DNA from: JAYVJH01 sp043777595 | GTDB lineage: Bacteria; Bacteroidota; Bacteroidia; Cytophagales; Spirosomataceae | DNA length: 20,201 bases | Assembly: GCA_043777595.1 (NCBI GenBank) | Contig: JAYWHT010000012.1 | Location: 1 to 20,201 of the forward strand | Direction of reading: 5' to 3' | Shown: one piece after another, positions 15,107-20,201 of the stretch | Layout: the number at the start of each line of letters is the position of its first letter | How positions within the stretch are numbered: the stretch's first letter is position 1 | Notes under the pieces: model-generated | Seen by the model: the letters and a program-made list of their open reading frames with translations, nothing else | Database searches by the model: none | What the model was told of the DNA's origin: nothing | Translations under genes and position numbers: made by a program

Positions 15107-15114
15107 CAAAGGTA
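15107..15114 (-). promoter_or_regulatory. -7 promoter element of hemE, possibly leaderless
   Basis: On the minus strand this reads TACCTTTG, an exact TAnnTTTG match, then TACC and the hemE ATG. The expected transcript start falls at or within a base or two of the ATG. No TTTG is seen at the -33 position. Confidence 0.45.
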
Positions 15115-15260
15115 ATCAGAAGCCGTAAATTTTGGCAGTTTAAATACTAAAAAAGATACGAAATAAATCAGTCATTAGATTGAACACACCAAATAGTAAG
15201 CCGACAAAAGGATATGATTAAACAAAACAACAAAAACCAGAATCTATTATTTTCTTTTGT

Positions 15261-15268
15261 TACTTTTG
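15261..15268 (+). promoter_or_regulatory. -7 promoter element of the DinB-family gene
   Basis: TACTTTTG fits TAnnTTTG exactly and is 28 nt before the ATG at 15297. The -33 region is poor. Confidence 0.45.
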
Positions 15269-15296
15269 TGCTTCAACCAAACCAATAAAACCAAAA

Positions 15297-15776
15297 ATGG
15301 ATACCGTACTAATCAAAAAAAGCTACCAGAATAACACCAAACGCATTACTGCCGCCTGTGAGGGCATCACGACCACCGAGGCTACCTTTCGGCCTTACGA
15401 CAAAACAAACTCATTGCTGTGGGAGGTTGGCCATTTGATGTTTTTTAGAAATACCATCTGCAAAATCTTAAACCCAACCGAAAAATTAGAATCAATGCCC
15501 AACGAAAAAGATATGTTTGGCTTTGGCTCTACCCAGTTTGCCGCCGCCGATTATCCAGCTCTTGACGAAGTTTTGACCAAATACCAGCAACGTGGCGAGC
15601 GTGTCTATGAACTGTTAGATGCGGTTTCTGCCGAGCATTTGGCTGCCGAAAGTCATATAAAAATCCCTGTTTTGGGAGTTACCGTTGCCAACCAAGTATA
15701 TAGTTTGTTGCTACACGAGGCCAATCATTATGGCGAGCTGAATGTTGTCAAAACGCTGATTCATAGGTTACGATAG
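15297..15776 (+). CDS. DinB superfamily protein
   Basis: 159 residues, a four-helix bundle of the DinB/YfiT type. The metal-binding His triad is visible: H46 in WEVGHLMFF, H140 and H144 in LLLHEANHYGEL. In this superfamily it holds a divalent metal; members include thiol transferases that use bacillithiol or mycothiol, and many with unknown substrates. No signal peptide, so cytoplasmic. The gene is monocistronic, 194 bp from divergent hemE and ending 10 nt from the stop of the convergent lipoprotein gene. The sequence does not say which activity this member has. Confidence 0.88.
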   Translation: MDTVLIKKSYQNNTKRITAACEGITTTEATFRPYDKTNSLLWEVGHLMFFRNTICKILNPTEKLESMPNEKDMFGFGSTQFAAADYPALDEVLTKYQQRGERVYELLDAVSAEHLAAESHIKIPVLGVTVANQVYSLLLHEANHYGELNVVKTLIHRLR

Positions 15777-15786
15777 AATTGTAGCA

Positions 15787-16176
15787 TTACTCGTTGCCGT
15801 AGCGTATTTCAGATAAAAGACCAACGGCGTTAAATTTGAGCGTTACCCGTTTGGCTACCGAAGTCTGGGCTTGTGCTTGGCAATGTGTACCTGTTTCCAG
15901 AAAATATACATAGAATTTAGTATCTCGGCCACCCAACTGAAAAATATCTGGGCGACCTAATATTTTGGTAATATTATCGATGTGTTTGGCTAAGAGTTCT
16001 GGCTCTGATTTTTCAAAATCTTTCAGTATCGCCATTCGTCTGCCTGAGCAGCCGCCTCGGTCGTTGCGCCACTGTACCAAGTCGAGCGAGCCAATTTTGT
16101 TGGGGGCGGAGCAAGCTACAAGGTAGAATGTAGAATTTAGAATGAAGAATGTAAAAATCAGATTTCTTAGTTTCAT
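15787..16176 (-). CDS. Small lipoprotein, BamE-like fold suspected
   Basis: 129 residues from ATG 16176. A longer in-frame start at 16218 exists, but MKLRNLIFTF begins a proper lipoprotein signal with lipobox YLVAC (Cys22). The mature part has QWRNDRGGCSGRR, ITKILGRPDIFQLGGRDTKFYVYFLETG and a final LKFNAVGLLSEIRYG, the 'compute difference, then strand' pattern of SmpA/BamE-like domains, which bind outer-membrane assembly factors. That link is by eye and weak. Two mature cysteines besides the lipid Cys may pair. The signal peptide is encoded by four 7-bp repeats, so slippage could switch the frame. Confidence 0.72.
   Translation of the reverse strand: MKLRNLIFTFFILNSTFYLVACSAPNKIGSLDLVQWRNDRGGCSGRRMAILKDFEKSEPELLAKHIDNITKILGRPDIFQLGGRDTKFYVYFLETGTHCQAQAQTSVAKRVTLKFNAVGLLSEIRYGNE
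16124..16151. repeat. Four tandem heptamers inside the lipoprotein signal-peptide code
   Basis: TAGAATG, TAGAATT, TAGAATG, AAGAATG follow without gaps. They encode residues 9-18 of the small lipoprotein on the minus strand. Seven is not a multiple of three, so gain or loss of one unit would shift the frame. Confidence 0.7.
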
Positions 16177-16418
16177 AATAATTTGGGTTGGTTTTTTATT
16201 TAATGACGTTTTACACAAATTTTTTGACCTTAAATGCTCTCGTGTGTGTCTTTTGTAGTTGAATAATTACTAAAGTTGTAAAGCAATCAAAATTCTTTTA
16301 AGTACATAATTAAAACTAATACGGCACTTTTATTTTGATAACTTACTGATTAACAGCACTATATTTAACTCATGACACCGTACTATATACTCACGACTAC
16401 TTTAAACCCCAAGCTAAA

Positions 16419-17210
16419 ATGTTAAATCGCCGCCGTTTTCTTGCTATTTCAACGAGCTTTTTGGGTATTTCTTGCCAAAAACCAAGCTCGAAGACCGTTC
16501 ATAAACTACGCTTTGCGGTAGCATCTGACGGACATTATGGCCAACCCAATACTGACTATGAGCAGCACTTCAAAGATATTGTTGCCTATTTAGAACTCGA
16601 AAAACAAGCCAGAGGTTTAGATTTTGTGGTTTTTAATGGCGATTTATTTCACGACAAAACAGAATTTATGGCCGATGTCAAACGGCATTTTGACCTCTTG
16701 GGCTTTCCATATTTTGTTACCCGAGGCAACCACGACCATGCCACAGCCGCACAATGGCAACAAACTTGGGGCTATGGCCTCAACCATACCGTTGTAATGG
16801 GCGACAATGCAATTTTATTAGCCGATACATCAGACGAAAAAGGAACGTACAAATGCCCCGACATAGCTTGGATTGATGCTGAATTGAGTAAACTAAAAGA
16901 TAAAGCAGCGGTGTTTTTGTTTATGCACATACCTTACAAAAAATGGTCGAAAGAAGGGGTAGAATGTTTGGAATTAGAACAAGTTTTAGCAAAATACCCC
17001 AATCTCAAAGCTGGCTTCCATGGCCACGACCACGCACTTGACATGGCCAAAATCGGTGAAATACCTTTTCTGTTTGATGGTCATTTTGGAGGCTCTTGGG
17101 GCGTAAACTACAAAGGATACCGCATTGTGGAGTCGGTTGTTAGCAATCAATGGCAAACCTATCAGTACGACCCAGCAACACGGACAAAAATAAACGAGAA
17201 TAGCCTGTAA
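16419..17210 (+). CDS. Exported calcineurin-like metallophosphoesterase
   Basis: 263 residues. The N-terminus MLNRRRFLAISTSFLGISCQ combines a twin-arginine-like RRRFLA with a lipobox-like GISC (Cys19), so it is probably a Tat- or Sec-exported lipoprotein. The metallophosphoesterase motifs are complete: ASDGHYG (D37, H39), FNGDLFHD (D75), RGNHDHA (N104, H105), MHIPY (H170) and FHGHDHA (H203, H205). These bind two metals and hydrolyse phosphomonoesters or diesters; the substrate is unknown. It stands alone, with 242 bp upstream that lack a clear promoter. Its stop is 1 nt from the stop of the convergent coiled-coil membrane gene. Confidence 0.9.
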   Translation: MLNRRRFLAISTSFLGISCQKPSSKTVHKLRFAVASDGHYGQPNTDYEQHFKDIVAYLELEKQARGLDFVVFNGDLFHDKTEFMADVKRHFDLLGFPYFVTRGNHDHATAAQWQQTWGYGLNHTVVMGDNAILLADTSDEKGTYKCPDIAWIDAELSKLKDKAAVFLFMHIPYKKWSKEGVECLELEQVLAKYPNLKAGFHGHDHALDMAKIGEIPFLFDGHFGGSWGVNYKGYRIVESVVSNQWQTYQYDPATRTKINENSL

Positions 17211-17211
17211 A

Positions 17212-18597
17212 TTATTCTTCTTCTCTAAACTGGTCTGTAATAATTTTGCGAATAAGTCTGTGAGGCGACAAACTATTTTGACGACTGTTTGAGGTGTTTC
17301 TTTCGGACGGAGAGGCCGCTTTAAGTGCCAGATTGGCTGTTGTAAAGTGGCTACTTCTTAGTTGATGAAACTCCTCATCGCTCATGGCCTCACGGGCAGC
17401 TTGGCCTTTGGCATAGCCATCGTTAAATGTAGCTATTCGGCTCTCGCCATGCGCCAGTCTGGCACTTTCCGTTAGTTGGTCAATGTCTCGGCTGAGTTGT
17501 TGTTTTTGGTCTTTTAAGTCGCTCAATAAAGGCAGGAGTTCCAGTTCTTTTTCTAAAACGTTTCGTTGAATAACATGGTCAGATAGCTCTTTCTCAGCTA
17601 CTTGTAGGATTTTTATGATTTTGATACGTTGTCTTTTTAGTTTCCAGAGTTTGGGGTCAATTTGTAGCCATCGATACCAAAAGTTTTGTAACACTGGCAA
17701 GGCCATTCCCAGCGTTACTGCCCCTGCAATGGCAAACAAAATACCACTTAATACAAACGAAGCCAAAGCCCATGGGCTATTGACAAGTCCCAAATTAAGC
17801 TCGTCAGATTTTTGTAATTGTTGTTCTATTTTTTGTAAAATAGCCTGCTGCTGCGCTGGCTCAATGATTAGGGTTGGGTCGAGGGGTGTGGCATTGAGTT
17901 GGATATTTTTAACGGCTTTATTGATGGCTTCTTTGAGTTTGTCGGTACGGTAGGCTTCGTATCTGAACCAACCCAAAATACCAAGCGTAACGATAGCAAA
18001 AACCCCCAACGTACCCTTGAACCACGCATACCGAGTACGATTTTTGACAGAATATTCTTCAACGTATGGCTTTTCGATGAGGCGGTCATAGACGGGTTTG
18101 AGCAAAATAGAAATCATCGCCAAACCAACTGCAAACGCCCAGGCTTCGTAGTCGTTTCTGATATTGAGGGCATAAGCCACGATTTCGTGCGAGATAATCA
18201 AGTCGCCAAAAACAAACGATACCCCGGCCACAAAAAACAGTAGCCCAGCCAAAAGCGAATATTCTGACTGTGTTTGTTGGCGGCGTTTGCGGAGGCGGTC
18301 GTTTTCTTCGTCTATTTTTTGGCGTTGTGCCGCCAAGTCCGTTACACGGTTATCGGTTTTTTCTACTTCTTGTAGTGCAGTTTGCAAGCCATCAAACGCT
18401 TTTTTACGTCTGTCAGTTGTTTGGTTGGCTTCGGCATTGATTTGTGCTAATTCGACACGCTTGTCATCTATGCGCTTTATGAGTGAGTCGTAGCTTACTT
18501 GGCTCGACAAATAACTCTCATAAATGTCTGAGCCTGTGTTCTGAACACCGCTTTTGTAGCCATGCTCGTAGTCTGGGTGGTCTGTATGTTCGTTCAT
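17212..18597 (-). CDS. Coiled-coil protein with about four membrane segments (461 aa), unknown function
   Basis: No family recognised. Layout: N-terminal motif EHGYKSGVQN (11-20), coiled coil (about 34-110), hydrophobic segments at about 113-136, 152-170, 192-212 and 275-303, a second coiled coil (about 318-380), then FNDGYAKGQAARE (391-403), which echoes the N-terminal GYxxG motif, and a Ser/Asn-rich tail. The long heptad regions on both sides of the membrane part suggest oligomerisation or a scaffold. It follows the 362-aa gene of similar layout by 75 bp on the same strand; the two are probably co-transcribed and may act together. There is no enzymatic motif, signal peptide or nucleotide-binding loop. 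Confidence 0.8.
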   Translation of the reverse strand: MNEHTDHPDYEHGYKSGVQNTGSDIYESYLSSQVSYDSLIKRIDDKRVELAQINAEANQTTDRRKKAFDGLQTALQEVEKTDNRVTDLAAQRQKIDEENDRLRKRRQQTQSEYSLLAGLLFFVAGVSFVFGDLIISHEIVAYALNIRNDYEAWAFAVGLAMISILLKPVYDRLIEKPYVEEYSVKNRTRYAWFKGTLGVFAIVTLGILGWFRYEAYRTDKLKEAINKAVKNIQLNATPLDPTLIIEPAQQQAILQKIEQQLQKSDELNLGLVNSPWALASFVLSGILFAIAGAVTLGMALPVLQNFWYRWLQIDPKLWKLKRQRIKIIKILQVAEKELSDHVIQRNVLEKELELLPLLSDLKDQKQQLSRDIDQLTESARLAHGESRIATFNDGYAKGQAAREAMSDEEFHQLRSSHFTTANLALKAASPSERNTSNSRQNSLSPHRLIRKIITDQFREEE

Positions 18598-18672
18598 ATA
18601 TTTAGTCGTTAGTCGTGCGTTTTGTCAGTGAGGTATTATATTTTAAAACCTACGACCCGTGTACGTGTACTA

Positions 18673-19761
18673 TTATTCATATTTTCTTGAAAACGCTCGT
18701 AATTGCCTCTCTGTAAGGTGTTCACGTATTTGTTTGGCCAACAAAAACTCACTTTCAAACAATTTTACCAGCATATCCCTACGGGCATTGAGGCGTGTCA
18801 GCTCGGCCTCGGCTTTGTTGAGATGCGGTACTATTTGCCATTTTTGTATTCTAAATCCATCAATTTCTTGTTCTAATTGAGCCGTTTCAACGTCCCAGTT
18901 TTCGGTTTTAGTTTTGAGTTCTTTATCAAAATTAGTTTTGTTAGTCCAGATCCGCAGGTCGTTGTGTAGCAGTGTGAGGTTGCTTAGTAGTAATTTGCCC
19001 GCAAACAAAAATAAGAAGAACACAAAACCAAACAAAGCCAACGAGCGAGCCACAGGCTGCTGCTGCCAGGCTTGTACAAACACAAAGACCGAGGCAGCGA
19101 GGGGCATTCCGATTTCTTCCAAAAGTTGTTTCCATGACAGCCGAGTGTCTGTATCATGAAAGAGCGATATACGACCAAAAAGATTGAACATTCCAGCCAA
19201 AAACACCCCAACGGCTATCCATTGGCTACTGCCATACAAAGGGCGGAGGGTGTCTTCAATCAAAAAATAATTGCCGACACACATCGCTACCGAAAACGCA
19301 AGTCCTACGATGGTTCTCAGTAGTTGATGTTCTGATTTTATTTCTTGACTTTCAAGGGTATTTATTTTATTTTTAATGTCATTGATGCGTGTCTCTCGTT
19401 GTTCGATAAAAAGATTGAGTTCTTGTATTTTTTCACTGTGCAGTTCTGCTTCACGCTCTAAGCCTGCTGTTTGGTGTGCAAAATAGTTTTTGATGATCCC
19501 CGTTTTTTCTTCTGACTTCGACTCAGACAAACCAAATATTACGCCCTCGTCTCGCAACAAATCATCATTTTCTAACCAAACTGGCCATTCAACGGCAGGC
19601 TGCTGCGATTGGTAACTAATTGGTTGGTCAATAACTGGCTCGGTTGTTTGGGTTTGTTCAATAGGTGCTGGTTCAACGTCAGAACCACTGTAAAGATTGA
19701 GTGCGGAGTCAGTATCTGGGGGGCTACTAAAAAAAGATTTTATTTTATCAAAAAAGGGCAT
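18673..19761 (-). CDS. Coiled-coil protein with about four membrane segments (362 aa), unknown function
   Basis: No family recognised. A Pro/Gln/Thr-rich cytoplasmic-looking N-terminus (1-60, MPFFDKIKSFFSSPPDTDSA) leads to WPVWLENDDLLRDEGVIFGL, then a coiled coil (about 99-145), hydrophobic segments at about 149-168, 179-197, 213-231 and 238-260, and a second coiled coil (about 275-345) before a basic tail. The plan is the same as in the 461-aa protein encoded next, without clear sequence identity. It is the first gene of the pair; upstream lies 440 bp without a gene up to the window edge. A structural pair in a membrane complex is a reasonable guess, nothing more. Confidence 0.8.
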   Translation of the reverse strand: MPFFDKIKSFFSSPPDTDSALNLYSGSDVEPAPIEQTQTTEPVIDQPISYQSQQPAVEWPVWLENDDLLRDEGVIFGLSESKSEEKTGIIKNYFAHQTAGLEREAELHSEKIQELNLFIEQRETRINDIKNKINTLESQEIKSEHQLLRTIVGLAFSVAMCVGNYFLIEDTLRPLYGSSQWIAVGVFLAGMFNLFGRISLFHDTDTRLSWKQLLEEIGMPLAASVFVFVQAWQQQPVARSLALFGFVFFLFLFAGKLLLSNLTLLHNDLRIWTNKTNFDKELKTKTENWDVETAQLEQEIDGFRIQKWQIVPHLNKAEAELTRLNARRDMLVKLFESEFLLAKQIREHLTERQLRAFSRKYE

Positions 19762-20201
19762 GTGCAGGGGTTTTATGGCTGGTGTTCAACCTAAGAACTA
19801 AATTTTGTGTAAAATTATTGTTTCAATCTTATAAAAAAACACTTTGATTGATATTTGTCATAAAAAGCCTTGTTTGTATAGAAATTTAGGTAAAAATAGG
19901 GTAAATTAGAGTGAATTTCTGATTTAGAATACAACGCCATTTATGTTTTGATTTTGATGTAATAATTACCAATTTTACGAAGAGTGATTGAACAAATTTA
20001 AACTTGATTGTGAATTTATTTAACTCGTTGATATTACCATTGACGGTCTGCCGCAGCGGTAGCAGCAAAAAAGTAATACACAACGCTATATGCGTAACCT
20101 ACTACTACCAACAGGCCGCCCCGATGGGGCTTTGCTGTTTGATTACTCATATTGACTACCAACAGGCCGCCCCGATGGGGCTTTGCTGTTTGATTACTCA
20201 T
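19762..20201. other. Gene-free stretch of 440 bp at the right edge
   Basis: No reading frame here looks real; a 65-codon minus-strand frame at 19886-20083 has no recognisable motif and AT-driven composition. The promoter for the 362-aa gene should lie near 19765-19860, but no TAnnTTTG match was found. A short hairpin CTGCCG/CGGTAG (20048-20062) and the two 47-bp units at the end are the only structure seen. Confidence 0.6.
20104..20201. repeat. Two identical 47-bp units with nested palindrome (REP-like)
   Basis: Units at 20104-20150 and 20155-20201 are identical and separated by ATTG, a 51-bp period. Each contains GCCCCGATGGGGC (5-bp stem, GAT loop) flanked by AACAG and CTGTT, which pair as an outer stem. 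The second unit ends exactly at the window edge, so the array may continue. There is no U-run typical of a terminator, and the spacers are far too short for CRISPR. Confidence 0.75.

Noticed and set aside
20048..20062. Hairpin CTGCCG/CGGTAG as a terminator
   Set aside because: Short, one G-T wobble, and no gene end nearby to terminate.
19886..20083. 65-codon minus-strand frame in the right-hand gap
   Set aside because: No motif, AT-rich composition and no promoter or neighbour supporting it.
20104..20201. CRISPR array
   Set aside because: Only two units, spaced by 4 bp, and no cas genes in the window.

Overview
The window looks like a member of the Bacteroidota, most likely the Cytophagales. 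The evidence is an AT-rich composition, several promoters fitting the Bacteroidota -7 consensus TAnnTTTG, SusC/TonB-plug and macroglobulin-like (MG2) secreted proteins, lipoproteins, GG-leader peptides, and families common in that phylum (DUF6734, DUF433, DinB). It falls into two parts: an accessory, partly decaying half (1 to about 9.7 kb) and an intact, largely housekeeping half (9.7 to 19.8 kb).

Accessory half. On the minus strand, 6674 to 1 holds two tandem copies of the same three-gene cassette. Transcribed right to left, each copy has: (i) a 74-75 aa peptide with a double-glycine leader and a two-cysteine tail; (ii) an intergenic hairpin whose stem shows a compensatory base change between the copies; (iii) a lipoprotein with an HExxH zinc-protease motif and a ConA-like C-terminal domain; (iv) a large secreted protein with an MG2-like N-terminus, a carboxypeptidase-like regulatory domain and a TonB plug domain, but no beta-barrel. 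Copy B (6674-2921) is complete but its plug gene carries an in-frame TGA. Copy A (2910-1) runs off the left edge. A conserved 63-nt leader precedes each peptide gene. Divergent from copy B is an XRE-type regulator, broken by a one-base deletion and preceded by three perfectly phased decamer repeats. I know of no description of this peptide/protease/plug cassette, and it is the best candidate here for a new system.

From 7.2 to 9.7 kb lie an antitoxin-like remnant, an orphan DUF433 gene, an intact DUF6734 glycosyltransferase-like gene and a PD-(D/E)XK nuclease-like gene with two in-frame TAA codons. Damage is thus concentrated in this half: three nonsense codons and one frameshift.

Intact half. 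In order: an exported M20 peptidase (-); ffh (+) overlapping a small outer-membrane protein; a polyprenol-phosphate mannosyltransferase-like GT2 (-); hemE (-); a DinB-family protein (+); a small lipoprotein (-) whose signal peptide is encoded by four heptamer repeats; a metallophosphoesterase (+); and two consecutive genes (-) for proteins that both have coiled coils flanking about four membrane segments. Three convergent pairs are separated by only 0, 10 and 1 nt. The window ends in a gene-free stretch holding two identical 47-bp units, each with a GC-rich palindrome.
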